Numbered from the stretch's first letter, positions 26,201-37,225 are shown. The stretch: 64,000 nucleotides of DNA from Streptomyces sp. DSM 110735 (GCF_016482685.1 NZ_JACYHF010000008.1:1-64000), one strand, 5' to 3'. Made by a program: numbers and translations. Notes: a model not told the origin generated them from the letters alone.

Positions 26201-26782
26201 GTGCCGCGTGCCACACTCGCGATCATGGGGAAGATCGAGGATCTCGGCACACTGATCGGCGAGGTCCGGGCGGGGACCCGGGTGAAGTACCTGCACTTCT
26301 GGGGGCACCGGCCACGCCCGGACGGCACGGCGGGCGCGGGGTGTCTCAGCCAGTGGTGGCCGGCGCCGTTCACGGTGGACGGCGTGGAGTACGCGACGGC
26401 GGAGCACTGGATGATGGCCGCCAAGGCGCGGCTGTTCGAGGACGCGGAGGCGGAGCGGAAGGTGCTGGCCTCGGCGCATCCCTCGCAGGCGAAGAAGGCG
26501 GGGCGGCTGGTCCGGGGCTTCGACGGGGCGATATGGGAGCGCGAGCGGTTCGGGATCGTCGTCGAGGGCAGCGTGCACAAGTTCGCGGCGCACGACGAGC
26601 CGCGCGCGTTCCTGCTCGGCACGGGTGAGCGGGTGCTGGTGGAGGCGAGCCCGGTGGACCGGGTGTGGGGCATCGGACTCGCGGCGGACGACGAGCACGC
26701 CGGTGACCCCGAGCGGTGGCGGGGTCCGAACCTGCTGGGCTTCGCGCTGATGGCGGCGCGGGAGCGGCTGCGCGGCGACTGA
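26201..26782 (+). CDS. NADAR (YbiA-like) family protein
   Basis: A 193-residue protein of the NADAR/YbiA (DUF1768) family, N-glycosidases that act on ADP-ribose or riboflavin-pathway intermediates. Conserved segments are YLHFWGH near the start, CLSQWWPAPFTVDGVEYATAEHWMMAAKARLF, the central VHKFAAHDEPRAFLLGTG, and the C-terminal VWGIGL and NLLGFALMAARERLR. The GTG at 26201 has GGAG five bases upstream; the ATG at 26225 is an alternative and would be leaderless-like. It stands alone and is followed by a strong terminator. NADAR genes are sometimes linked to ADP-ribosylation conflict systems, but none is visible here. Confidence 0.85.
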   Translation: MPRATLAIMGKIEDLGTLIGEVRAGTRVKYLHFWGHRPRPDGTAGAGCLSQWWPAPFTVDGVEYATAEHWMMAAKARLFEDAEAERKVLASAHPSQAKKAGRLVRGFDGAIWERERFGIVVEGSVHKFAAHDEPRAFLLGTGERVLVEASPVDRVWGIGLAADDEHAGDPERWRGPNLLGFALMAARERLRGD

Positions 26783-26788
26783 ACGACG

Positions 26789-26822
26789 CGGCCCGCCCTC
26801 CCCGAGCGGGGGGGGCGGGCCG
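26789..26822 (+). terminator. Terminator after the NADAR gene
   Basis: CGGCCCGCCC (26789-26798) and its exact complement (26813-26822) form a 10-bp stem seven bases after the stop codon. Confidence 0.75.
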
Positions 26823-26830
26823 TGGGGCGC

Positions 26831-26890
26831 CGGGTGTCAGGTGTCAGGTGCCTGGTGTCCGGGTGTCCGGGTGTCTGGTGTCCGGGTGGC
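26831..26890. repeat. Degenerate GGTGTCC/GGTGTCA tandem repeat
   Basis: About eight imperfect heptamers of the type GGTGTCC, GGTGTCA or GGTGTCT follow one another on the + strand between the NADAR terminator and the DUF4190 stop. The G-runs could support structured nucleic acid at the convergent 3' ends. Confidence 0.6.
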
Positions 26891-26907
26891 TGCCGCCGGG
26901 TGCCGGG

Positions 26908-27750
26908 TCAGGCGCGGGGCAGCAGCGGGGCGGACACGCTGGGCGCGGAGTTGTACGAGCCGTACGGGTCGTCGTCGGAGCCGGTGTCCGAGTCGTGCGC
27001 GATCTTCGCGAACAGCACGCCCCAGAAGGCGACCACCAGGATGCCGAGCACGATCCCGATGATGCCCATGACGAAGCCGCCCTGGGCGGAACCCCGGTTG
27101 GTGGCCTCGCCCCGGTCGGCGCGCTGCTTGCCCTTGACGCCGAGGACCACCGCGATGATGCCGAGCACGATGGACGGGATGCCGTAGAAGCAGAACAGGC
27201 AGAGGGACAGGATGCCGAGCACCATCGCGGAGGTGCCCATGCCGTTCTGCGGCAGCGCCGGACCGCCGCTCCAGCCGTAACCCTGCGCGGGACCGGGGTA
27301 GTTGGGGTAGCCGTAACCGCCCGGCGGCTGCGGGGCCGCCATGCCGGGTCCGGTGGGGGCGTACGGCGGGGGCGGGACGGAGGGGTCGCTCCAGCCCTGC
27401 GACGGGGGCGGTACGGGACCGCCGACGGGCGGGGCGCCGAACGGCGGACCGGCGACGGGCTGACCTGTCACCGGCGGACCGGCGAACGGCTGGCCCGCCA
27501 CCGTCGGCGGGCCGAATCCGGCTGCCGGGAAGGAGGTCATGGTCGCCTGGTCGTGCACCGAGGACGGGGGCACGGACGGCTGCTGGGCGGGGGGTTGTGC
27601 GCCGGGGGCGGGGGCGGAGCCGGGAGCCGGGGCGGAGCCGGGGGCGGGGGCGCCCTTCTCCAGGGACGGTCCGCTCGCGGGTGGCGCCCACGGGTCGTAG
27701 TCCGGTCCCTCGCCCGTACCGGGCTGCGGCTGTTCGGTCACGTGACCCAT
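26908..27750 (-). CDS. Proline-rich DUF4190-type membrane protein
   Basis: A 280-residue protein. Residues 1-165 are a disordered Pro/Gly/Ala-rich cytoplasmic tail with repeats (APAPGSAPAPGSAPAPG and several VAGQPFAGPPV-like units). The C-terminal part is a DUF4190-type pair of membrane helices (TSAMVLGILSLCLFCFYGIPSIVLGIIAVVLG and GFVMGIIGIVLGILVVAFWGVLF) with an RADRG-rich loop between. Function is unknown; such proteins are frequent in Streptomyces. The ATG at 27748-27750 follows GGAGGGGG closely, and a GTG three codons in is an alternative start. Confidence 0.8.
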   Translation of the reverse strand: MGHVTEQPQPGTGEGPDYDPWAPPASGPSLEKGAPAPGSAPAPGSAPAPGAQPPAQQPSVPPSSVHDQATMTSFPAAGFGPPTVAGQPFAGPPVTGQPVAGPPFGAPPVGGPVPPPSQGWSDPSVPPPPYAPTGPGMAAPQPPGGYGYPNYPGPAQGYGWSGGPALPQNGMGTSAMVLGILSLCLFCFYGIPSIVLGIIAVVLGVKGKQRADRGEATNRGSAQGGFVMGIIGIVLGILVVAFWGVLFAKIAHDSDTGSDDDPYGSYNSAPSVSAPLLPRA

Positions 27751-27890
27751 CCCCCTCCGTCTGAACGTCGGATCATCGTAAAGCCTTGCCTTTACCTTCC
27801 CGGCGTCCGGTGGCCGACCTGTGACAGGCCGGAGGCGACGCCGTGTGCACCCGCCCCGATGGCCGTTTTCGGGCGTTGTCGGCGCCCCGG

Positions 27891-28061
27891 CCTAGGGCCT
27901 GTCCGGCGGATCTTCGTGGAGCAGCCCGCGGCGTCTGGTGCGTGCTCTCGGCGTGCGCCCGGATCTCCCTCGTACTGGACGTACTCGGGTGATTCGGGCG
28001 TGCGGCGAGAGTGCGTGCCAGGCGTCGCGGGCCCACGAAGATCCGCCGGACAGGCCCTAGG
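27891..28061. mobile_element. 171-bp MITE-like palindromic repeat
   Basis: A perfect 29-bp terminal inverted repeat starts CCTAGGGCCTGTCCGGCGGA (27891-27919, complement 28033-28061). The inner arms also pair almost throughout, up to a small centre near 27976, so the whole element folds into one long hairpin. The outermost CCTAGG is itself a palindrome. It encodes nothing, and it lies between divergent genes, so it is not a terminator. I recall similar GGGCCTGTCCGGCGGATC repeats scattered in Streptomyces chromosomes. It is probably a non-autonomous transposable element. Confidence 0.75.
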
Positions 28062-28147
28062 ATGTCCGGGCACCATCGATCAGCCGATCGCCCGCGCCCG
28101 GCGCACCACCGTGCGTCCGCGAGCGCCGTTCCCCCGGGGAGGACCCC

Positions 28148-29224
28148 TTGACCGAGCGCAGCACCGACAGCAGCACCGCAGGAGCCCCCGGGCACGACGA
28201 CCGCGCCGCCTTCGTCGCCGGGCTGCCTAAGGCGGAACTGCACGTCCACCACGTCGGCTCCGCCTCCCCGCGCATCGTCTCGGAACTGGCCGCGCGCCAC
28301 CCCGACTCCAAGGTGCCCACCGACCCCGAGGCGCTCGCGGAGTACTTCACGTTCACCGACTTCGCGCACTTCATCCAGGTGTATCTGTCGGTCGTGGACC
28401 TGGTCCGCACCCCGGAGGACGTCCGGCTGCTCACCTACGAGATCGCCCGCGACCTCTCCCGCCAGCAGGTGCGCTACGCCGAGCTGACCATCACCCCCTT
28501 CTCCTCCACCCGGCGCGGCATACCGGCGCAGCCGTTCATGGAGGCGATCGAGGACGCCCGCAAGTCGGCCGAGGCGGACTTCGGCACGCTGCTGCGCTGG
28601 TGCTTCGACATCCCCGGCGAGGCGGGTCTGGACGCCGCCGAGGAGACGGCACGGATGGCCACCGACGACGCCGTCCGCCCCGAGGGTCTTGTGTCCTTCG
28701 GACTCGGGGGTCCCGAGATCGGCGTGCCCCGACCGCAGTTCAAGCCGTACTTCGACCGTGCCATCGCCGCCGGTCTGCACTCGGTGCCGCACGCGGGCGA
28801 GACGACCGGTCCGCAGACGGTGTGGGACGCGCTGACCGAGCTGCGCGCCGAGCGCATCGGGCACGGCACCAGCTCCGCCCAGGACCCGAAGCTGCTCGCG
28901 CACCTCGCCGAGCACCGCATCGCGCTGGAGGTCTGCCCGACCTCCAACATCGCCACCCGCGCGGTGCGCACCCTCGAGGAGCACCCGATCAAGCACTTCG
29001 TGGACGCGGGTGTGCTGGTGACGGTCAACTCCGACGACCCGCCCATGTTCGGCACCGACCTGAACAACGAGTACGCGGTCGCCGCCCGGCTGCTCGACCT
29101 GGACGAGCGGGGCGTGGCCGAACTGGCGAAGAACGCCGTCGAGGCGTCTTTCCTGGACGCGGCGGGCAAGGCGCGGATCGCGGCGGAGATCGACACATAC
29201 ACGGACGCCTGGCTCGCCCGCTGA
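28148..29224 (+). CDS. COG1816 deaminase, probably 6-aminodeoxyfutalosine deaminase
   Basis: A 358-residue amidohydrolase of the adenosine deaminase superfamily. Zinc ligands and catalytic residues are present: HVH in KAELHVHHVGSASPRI, VPHAGETTGP (HAGE), ERIGHGTS, and VTVNSDDPPMFGTDL. The loop after HVH reads HVGSAS instead of the LEGT/LDGS of true adenosine deaminases. From memory, a Streptomyces avermitilis COG1816 enzyme of this type deaminates 6-aminodeoxyfutalosine in the futalosine menaquinone pathway, and I favour that role. The start is TTG with GGAGG five bases upstream. Adenosine deaminase remains the alternative. Confidence 0.82.
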   Translation: MTERSTDSSTAGAPGHDDRAAFVAGLPKAELHVHHVGSASPRIVSELAARHPDSKVPTDPEALAEYFTFTDFAHFIQVYLSVVDLVRTPEDVRLLTYEIARDLSRQQVRYAELTITPFSSTRRGIPAQPFMEAIEDARKSAEADFGTLLRWCFDIPGEAGLDAAEETARMATDDAVRPEGLVSFGLGGPEIGVPRPQFKPYFDRAIAAGLHSVPHAGETTGPQTVWDALTELRAERIGHGTSSAQDPKLLAHLAEHRIALEVCPTSNIATRAVRTLEEHPIKHFVDAGVLVTVNSDDPPMFGTDLNNEYAVAARLLDLDERGVAELAKNAVEASFLDAAGKARIAAEIDTYTDAWLAR

Positions 29225-29294
29225 TCGGTGGCGGGTGCTCCTGAACGGTGGCGAGTACTCCTCGGAGATCCACTCGGCTGCCAGAATGGGTCCC

Positions 29295-29984
29295 ATGCAG
29301 ACCGTGACCGCCGTCGCCCATCGCGGTGACCCCTACCGCTTCCGCGAGAACACCGTCGCCTCGCTGCGCTCCGCGCTCGACCAGGGCGCGGACGCGGTCG
29401 AGATCGACGTACGGCTCACCCGCGACGGCGTCCCCGTGCTGCTGCACGACGAGACGCTGAAGCGGCTGTGGGAGACCGAGCGCCCGCTGTCCACGCTGAG
29501 GGCCGAGCAGCTCCGCGAGCTGACCGACGGCCAGGTGCCCACCCTCGTCGAGGCGCTGGAGGCGACCGAGGGCGCCCGGGTCCTGGTGGACCTGTGCGGT
29601 CCGGTCACGCGCCGCAGCGTGGAGCGCGTCCTCGGCGTGGTCCGCGACTGCGGCGCGGACGACCGGGTCTACTACTGCGCGGGCGCCGAGTCGATGCTCA
29701 CCCTCCGCGCCGCCGACCCCTCCGCCGAGATCGCCCTGACCTGGACCAGCCTGGCCCGCCCGCGCCCCGGCGTCCTCGACGCGGTCCGTCCGCGCTGGCT
29801 CAACTACCGCTTCTCCCTGGTCGACCGCGACCTGGCGACCCGGGTCCACCACGACGGCTACCTGCTGTCGGTGTGGACCCCGGACACCCGGCGCTCCATG
29901 CGCCGTCTGATCACCCTCGGCGCCGACGCGATCACCACGAACCGCGTCGGCACCCTGAGGTCGGTGCTGGCCAAGGAGTCCTAG
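29295..29984 (+). CDS. Glycerophosphodiester phosphodiesterase family protein
   Basis: A 229-residue GDPD-fold phosphodiesterase that releases glycerol 3-phosphate from glycerophosphodiesters. The family N-terminus is intact: VAHRGDPYRFRENTVASLRSAL with the catalytic His and Arg, then VEIDVRLTRDGVPVLLHDETLKR with the metal acids and second His. The end LSVWTPDTRRSMRRLITLGADAITTNRVGTLRSVL is also typical. No signal peptide, so cytoplasmic. ATGs at 29286 and 29295 are possible; neither has a Shine-Dalgarno, which suggests a leaderless or coupled start 70 bp after the deaminase gene. Confidence 0.88.
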   Translation: MQTVTAVAHRGDPYRFRENTVASLRSALDQGADAVEIDVRLTRDGVPVLLHDETLKRLWETERPLSTLRAEQLRELTDGQVPTLVEALEATEGARVLVDLCGPVTRRSVERVLGVVRDCGADDRVYYCAGAESMLTLRAADPSAEIALTWTSLARPRPGVLDAVRPRWLNYRFSLVDRDLATRVHHDGYLLSVWTPDTRRSMRRLITLGADAITTNRVGTLRSVLAKES

Positions 29985-30009
29985 GAGTCCGGGGAGTCCC
30001 AGAGCCCGC

Positions 30010-31512
30010 TCAGTCGAAGTAGTCCGGCTGGGTCTGGACGTTCAGCCCGGGCAGGTGCACGCGCCGTGCCGGGTCGGTGCGCCGGTCGTCGAGCTTCAGG
30101 ACGTCGAGTCCCTTGACGATGTCGTTCGAGTAGACGTAGCCGTTGTAGTAGTACGCCGACCACGCGCCGCCGAGCTGGAGGGTCTCGGTGGACAGCGGAC
30201 CCCGCTCGAAGTACGCGATCTCCTTCGGGCGGGCGGAGTCGGTGAAGTCCCAGACGGAGACGCCGCCCTGGTACCACGCCTGGACCATGAGGTCCTTGCC
30301 CTTGACCGGGATCAGCGAGCCGTTGTGGGCGACGCAGTTCTCGGTGTCGGCCTGGTGGCGGGGGATCTTGTAGTAGCCCCGGAAGACCAGCTTGCGGTGC
30401 TCGCCCCGGCCGGTGATGTCGTAGATGCCGTCGGCGCCGCGGTTCGGTCCGATCGCCGCGTTGCAGGTGGCCGCGCCGCCCCCGCCCAGCTCGTCGGTGA
30501 AGACGACCTTGTCCGCCTTCTGGTTGAAGGTCGCCGAATGCCAGAACGCGAAGTTGACGTTGTCCTCGACCTGGTCGATGACCTTCGGGTGCTCCGGGTC
30601 CTTGATGGAGAACAGGATGCCGTCGCCCATGCAGGCGCCCGCCGCGAGGTCCTTCGAGGGCAGCACGGTCAGGTCGTGGCAGCCGGTCGTCTTGGACACG
30701 CCCGGGTTGGTCGGCGCTCCGGGATTGCCGCCGCCGTCCGGACCGTCACCGGGGAAGAGCACCGGGAAGCCCACCACGGCCGCCTTCTCGGGTGCCTTGC
30801 GCGGCACCTTGACCACCGAGATGCCGTCGTGCGGCGGCTGGCAGTCGGGGAAAGTGGCATTCGGCGAGTACGACGAGACGTAGAGGTAGACGTTCTTCCG
30901 CTCCGGCACCAGCGTGTGGGTGTGGGAGCCGCAGGCGGTCTCCACGGCGGCGACGTACCTCGGGTTCGCCTTGTCGCTGATGTCGAAGATCTTCATGCCC
31001 TCCCACGACGACTCCTCGGTCGCGGGCTGCGCGGTGCTGGCGCAGGAGTCGTCGCTGCGCGAGGAGTCGGTGGACAGGAAGAGCAGGTCGCCGGAGACGG
31101 AGACGTCGTTCTGCGAGCCGGGGCACAGGACCTGGGCGACCGTCTTCGGCGCCTTCGGGTCGCTGATGTCGAAGACGCGGAAGCCGTCGTAGTTCCCGGC
31201 GAAGGCGTACTTCCCCTGGAAGGCGAGGTCGGAATTGACCCCGGCCAGCGCGTCCTTGGGGATGTTGGCGAGGTGCTCGATGTTGCGGGAGTGGACGATC
31301 TCGTCCTGGCCGGGGATCTCACCGGCTGCGATGGCGCTCTTCGTTCCGGCGACCTCTCCCTGGGACACGGGGTGCCGTGCGGCGGGGGCGTCGCCGGGGT
31401 CGGGGGTCGCGGACGCCGGGACGGCGGTGAGCAGCGCGGCCAGGAGACCGGCAGCCGTGGCACCGACTCCCAGGCGTCTGCGGCGCGTTCGGGATCTCTT
31501 CGACAGGGTCAC
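30010..31512 (-). CDS. Secreted LVIVD-repeat (beta-propeller-like) protein
   Basis: A 500-residue exported protein with an Arg-rich signal sequence (SKRSRTRRRRLGVGATAAGLLAALLTAVPASA). Repeats of the LVIVD type follow (GFRVFDISDPKAPKTVAQV, GMKIFDISDKANPRYVAAV, GISVVKVPRKAPEKAAVV, ILFSIKDPEHPKVIDQV, GVSVWDFTDSARPKEIAYF), the blades of a probable beta-propeller. His- and Cys-bearing segments such as ACGSHTHTLVP recur between them. Enzymatic function is unknown. The GTG at 31512 has GGGAGG five bases upstream, and upstream in-frame starts are less likely. Confidence 0.85.
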   Translation of the reverse strand: MTLSKRSRTRRRRLGVGATAAGLLAALLTAVPASATPDPGDAPAARHPVSQGEVAGTKSAIAAGEIPGQDEIVHSRNIEHLANIPKDALAGVNSDLAFQGKYAFAGNYDGFRVFDISDPKAPKTVAQVLCPGSQNDVSVSGDLLFLSTDSSRSDDSCASTAQPATEESSWEGMKIFDISDKANPRYVAAVETACGSHTHTLVPERKNVYLYVSSYSPNATFPDCQPPHDGISVVKVPRKAPEKAAVVGFPVLFPGDGPDGGGNPGAPTNPGVSKTTGCHDLTVLPSKDLAAGACMGDGILFSIKDPEHPKVIDQVEDNVNFAFWHSATFNQKADKVVFTDELGGGGAATCNAAIGPNRGADGIYDITGRGEHRKLVFRGYYKIPRHQADTENCVAHNGSLIPVKGKDLMVQAWYQGGVSVWDFTDSARPKEIAYFERGPLSTETLQLGGAWSAYYYNGYVYSNDIVKGLDVLKLDDRRTDPARRVHLPGLNVQTQPDYFD

Positions 31513-31696
31513 TGCTGCCTCCCTGGTGCCGGTCGTGTGGACGCGGTGCACGCTTCCCCGCAGTATCGTCTGCGTCATGCACAGGTCAACAGTGGGCAAT
31601 GTGACACGGCTGAAAACTCTCGGTGGTCCGTCCCGCCGCTGAGCACCCCGCCCGCGCGCGTCGCCCCCGCCCTTCCGCCAGCGACAGGAGTTCACC

Positions 31697-32362
31697 GTGC
31701 TCATCCGTCGTGCGTCCCTCGCGTCCCTCGTCACGGCTTCGCTGGCCACGGCGGTCGTGTTCGCGGTCGGGGGCTGTGATGCCGGTGCGGACACCAGGTC
31801 CGCTGCGGCGAGCGGTCCTTCGGTCATCGCCCCCGGCAGACCCGGCGAGCCGAACCGCACCCTGTCCGCCCAGGAGGCAGCGGGGCAGCGCGGGGACGAC
31901 AACTCCCCCAACACGGCGGACCGTTCGTACGCCACGATGATGATCGAGCACCACGCCCAGGCGCTGAAGATGACCGGACTCGCCCCGAAGCGAGCCGAGT
32001 CGACGGCGGTGAAGCGCATGGCCGAGCGGATCGCCGCCTCCCAGGGACCGGAGATCGCCGCCATGAAGAGCTGGCTGCGCACCGACGGCGGGGGCGGGCA
32101 CGACCACGGTGACACCCACGCCCACACGCACATGTCGATGCCCGGCATGGCGACCGAGGCGCAGCTCACGAAGCTGAAGTCCGCCCGGGGCAAGGCGTTC
32201 GACGCCCTCTTCCTGAAGCTGATGATCGCCCACCACCAGGGGGCGATCACCATGGCCACGGACGTGAAGGCCCGGGGGCACAGCGTCCGGATCGAGGAGA
32301 TGGCCGACGACGTCATCGCGCAGCAGACGGCCGAGATCAGCCGGATGCGCGCGATGTCGTGA
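31697..32362 (+). CDS. DUF305 lipoprotein, possible metal-binding
   Basis: A 221-residue exported protein with lipobox VGGC near residue 27. It has two DUF305 half-domains: DRSYATMMIEHHAQALKM and LFLKLMIAHHQGAITMATD, each with the conserved M-x-x-HH motif. Between them is a His/Met-rich linker (GHDHGDTHAHTHMSMPGM) that should bind copper or silver. Homologues occur next to copper-resistance genes; none lies here. AGGAG is six bases before the GTG start. It is divergent from the LVIVD gene and could share its promoter region. Confidence 0.88.
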   Translation: MLIRRASLASLVTASLATAVVFAVGGCDAGADTRSAAASGPSVIAPGRPGEPNRTLSAQEAAGQRGDDNSPNTADRSYATMMIEHHAQALKMTGLAPKRAESTAVKRMAERIAASQGPEIAAMKSWLRTDGGGGHDHGDTHAHTHMSMPGMATEAQLTKLKSARGKAFDALFLKLMIAHHQGAITMATDVKARGHSVRIEEMADDVIAQQTAEISRMRAMS

Positions 32363-32405
32363 CCCTTTCCCGCCACCTTCCGCCGGACTCCCGGGACTTG
32401 ACCCG

Positions 32406-34778
<2,373 letters not shown>

Positions 34779-34813
34779 CGTCTCTCCATCGGTACCTGTG
34801 CGGCGGGCGGTCG

Positions 34814-35224
34814 TCAGCGGCGTTCCTGGATACGGAGCAGGTTGCCCGCGGGGTCGCGCACGGCGCAGTCGCGCACCCCGTACGGCTGCTCGGTGGGCTC
34901 CTGCACGATGTCGGCGTCGGCCGCCGCCAGGCGCTCGAAGGTGCCGTCGAGGTCGGGCGTGGCCAGGAGCAGGGTGGCGTAGGTGCCCTTGGCCATCATC
35001 TCGGTGATGGTACGGCGCTCGTCCTCGGTGATACCGGGGTCCACGGCGGGCGGGGTCAGCACGACGGAGGTCTCCGGCTGCCCGGCGGGGCCCATGGTGA
35101 GCCAGCGCAGTCCGTTGTAGCCGACGTCCTGGCGCAGCTCGAAACCGAGCAGGTCCCGGTAGAAGGCGAGGGCCGCCTCGGGGTCGTCCTGGGGCAGAAA
35201 ACTGGCGTGAATGCTGAGGTCCAT
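34814..35224 (-). CDS. VOC-superfamily (glyoxalase-like) protein
   Basis: A 136-residue vicinal-oxygen-chelate fold protein: SIHASFLPQDDPEAALAFYRDLLGFEL at the start and GVRDCAVRDPAGNLLRIQE at the end are the paired beta-alpha-beta units. Members are dioxygenases, glyoxalases or drug-binding resistance proteins. The gene starts just after the AraC-type regulator (ATG at 35224, or GTG at 35233 one base after that stop), so the pair is an operon and the VOC protein is likely its target or effector partner. The nearby UvrA-like gene hints at a resistance role, which is inference. Confidence 0.82.
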   Translation of the reverse strand: MDLSIHASFLPQDDPEAALAFYRDLLGFELRQDVGYNGLRWLTMGPAGQPETSVVLTPPAVDPGITEDERRTITEMMAKGTYATLLLATPDLDGTFERLAAADADIVQEPTEQPYGVRDCAVRDPAGNLLRIQERR

Positions 35225-35234
35225 GCCCGTCACG

Positions 35235-35735
35235 CTAGCCGTGGCCCTCCTCGGCCGCTTCTCGATTCCTGACCACTTCGGACGCCGCCTTCCGCACCGC
35301 TTTCGGCGCTGTCTTCCGCACCGGTGTCCGCACCGGCCGGGTGACCTGCTTCACCACGCACGACGGCATCCCCACGGTCGCCCGCGCCGCCTCGCTCCGG
35401 TACACGCTCGGCGGCACCCCCACCAGCTCCGTGAACCGCGTGCTGAACGTCCCCAGCGACGAACACCCCACCGCGAAGCACACCTCGGTCACGCTCATGT
35501 CCCCGCGCCGCAGCAGCGCCATCGCCCGCTCGATCCGCCGGGTCATGAGATACGCGTACGGCGACTCCCCGTACGCCGCCCGGAACTGCCGGCTCAGATG
35601 CCCCGCCGACACCCCGATCCCCCGGGCCAGCGCCTCCACGTCGAGCGGCTGCGCGTACTCCCGGTCCATCCGGTCCCGGACTTTGCGCAGCCGGACGAGG
35701 TCGCGGAGGTCGGGGGCGGGGGGTTGCCTGGTCAC
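35235..35735 (-). CDS. AraC-family regulator with N-terminal HTH
   Basis: A 166-residue protein whose first 110 residues are a complete AraC DNA-binding domain: two helix-turn-helices in VEALARGIGVSAGHLSRQFRAAYGESPYAYL and VTEVCFAVGCSSLGTFSTRFTELVGVPPSVYR. A short Lys/Arg-rich tail (TRPVRTPVRKTAPKAVRKAA) replaces the usual sensor domain. It is cotranscribed with the VOC gene. The GTG at 35733-35735 is chosen; a TTG two codons earlier is possible. Confidence 0.85.
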   Translation of the reverse strand: MTRQPPAPDLRDLVRLRKVRDRMDREYAQPLDVEALARGIGVSAGHLSRQFRAAYGESPYAYLMTRRIERAMALLRRGDMSVTEVCFAVGCSSLGTFSTRFTELVGVPPSVYRSEAARATVGMPSCVVKQVTRPVRTPVRKTAPKAVRKAASEVVRNREAAEEGHG

Positions 35736-35793
35736 GCCCAAAGCGTGCCACAGCGGGCGCGGGGCGGGGTGCCCCTCGCGGTCGATCGGTCGG

Positions 35794-37179
35794 TCACACG
35801 GTGAACCTGACCGCCTCCAGGCGGCGCTTGTTGTCCAGGGTGCCGCCGAAGGCGTAGGCGGGGCGGGCGTCGGCGCATCCCGTTCCGCTCCAGGCGGTGG
35901 AGCCGACGAGGCGGGTCGCCTGGCAGATCCGGCCGCTGCCGACGTTGACGGCGAAGCCCAGCATGTCCGGGGCGCCGTGGGCGGTGCCGCCGACGCGGAA
36001 GTTCCTGCCGTCGCCCGTCACGGCGGTCCACCTGGGCTGCCACACGCCCTTGCCGTCGGTCGAACCCGCCTTGTGGACAAAGGCGTTGGCGGCCGAGCCG
36101 CCCGTGCCGCGCACCGCGAACTCCAGAGCCTTGATCGCGCGGTTCCGTCCCGTCGTCCCGGCCATCGTGCCGTCGCACACGGGCTTCTGCCAGCCCTGTC
36201 CCGAGACGTACGCGCGGTAGCAGATGTGCCGTCCCCCGGGGTCGCTCGCGGCGAGCCGGTTCACGGCGGTCCCGGCCGTCTCCGCCGGGGGCTTCGCCGT
36301 GACGGTGGCGGTGGCGCCGGGCGGGCGCGCGGTGACGGTGACCGTGACGCCGCCTCCGGTGCCTCCGGTCCGGCCCTTCTCCTTCGGCTTCTTCGGCTTC
36401 CCGTGCCGCTTCTTCGGCTTGGCGGTGGTGGGGGCGGGCGACGGTGAGGCGGTACGGGGAGCGGGCGGGGCGGTCCGGGGTGCCTCGGTGGTCCCCGGGG
36501 ACGCGCTCTTCACGTTGCTCGCGCGGGCGGTCTCCCGCTGGTGGCCGTCGTCCGAGCCGCCGCTGCCGATGATCACCAGGGGTACGACCACGAGAGCGGC
36601 CACGCCGAGAGCGACGGGACCGACGACCAGTGGCCTGCCGAGGAAGCCGGGGGGCTCGTACTCGTCGTCGGACTGGCGGGCGCGGGGGCGTGGGGGGACG
36701 GGGGTGGCGGAGTCGGGGGCGGGGACGGGGACGGGCTTGTCGGGGCGCGCTCCGGGTTCCGGGGCGGTGCCGGGCGGGGTGGCGACACCGGCCGGGGCGG
36801 CACCCTCGGCGGCACCGGCCAGGACAGCGGCGTCCTCCGTACCCTCCGCCTCCACCGGCCCGGCACCATCCGCACTCCGCTCCCCCGGCAGCCGTTCCCC
36901 CTCCTGCCCCAGCAGCCTGCTGGAGCCGTCCGGGGCGACCTCCACGTGCGCCACGTATCCGGCCGAGGGGTCGCGGACGGCCGCCGTCACCGGGGCGCCG
37001 CTCTCGCGCGCGTGCCGGTGCAGGGCGTCGAGGACGGCGGCGTCGACCGACTCGCCCTTCTCGGGCAGGACCGGCTCGCCGTCGATCGCGGCGGAGCCGT
37101 CGTCGGAGATCACCACCGTGAAGCGGGGCCCGTCGTCCCCCGCCGGTGCGTCCGCCGCTTCGCTCCCGTTCGTACCCAT
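35794..37179 (-). CDS. Membrane-anchored ChW-repeat surface protein
   Basis: A 461-residue protein in four parts. Residues 19-90 form a small domain (IDGEPVLPEKGESVDAAVLD, then VAPDGSSRLL) shared with the protein at 54257-55132. A disordered Pro/Glu linker follows, then one membrane helix at about 183-205. The external part has a Thr/Pro/Lys-rich stalk and a C-terminal ChW-like domain (GQGWQKPVCDGTMAGTTGRN, and a second unit ending IKALEFAVRG). ChW repeats occur in Gram-positive cell-surface proteins. AGGGG lies 6 nt before the ATG at 37179. A TGAACC-N16-CGTTGT promoter 47 bp upstream places it in the candidate ECF regulon. Function unknown. Confidence 0.75.
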   Translation of the reverse strand: MGTNGSEAADAPAGDDGPRFTVVISDDGSAAIDGEPVLPEKGESVDAAVLDALHRHARESGAPVTAAVRDPSAGYVAHVEVAPDGSSRLLGQEGERLPGERSADGAGPVEAEGTEDAAVLAGAAEGAAPAGVATPPGTAPEPGARPDKPVPVPAPDSATPVPPRPRARQSDDEYEPPGFLGRPLVVGPVALGVAALVVVPLVIIGSGGSDDGHQRETARASNVKSASPGTTEAPRTAPPAPRTASPSPAPTTAKPKKRHGKPKKPKEKGRTGGTGGGVTVTVTARPPGATATVTAKPPAETAGTAVNRLAASDPGGRHICYRAYVSGQGWQKPVCDGTMAGTTGRNRAIKALEFAVRGTGGSAANAFVHKAGSTDGKGVWQPRWTAVTGDGRNFRVGGTAHGAPDMLGFAVNVGSGRICQATRLVGSTAWSGTGCADARPAYAFGGTLDNKRRLEAVRFTV

Positions 37180-37225
37180 CCGCGCCCCTTCCCTCGTGCC
37201 TGTCTCGTGGCGGCTGCCGCGCACC

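Noticed and set aside
27891..28061. Long palindrome read as a transcription terminator
   Set aside because: It lies between divergently transcribed genes, so no transcript ends there. Its length and perfect ends fit a mobile repeat better.
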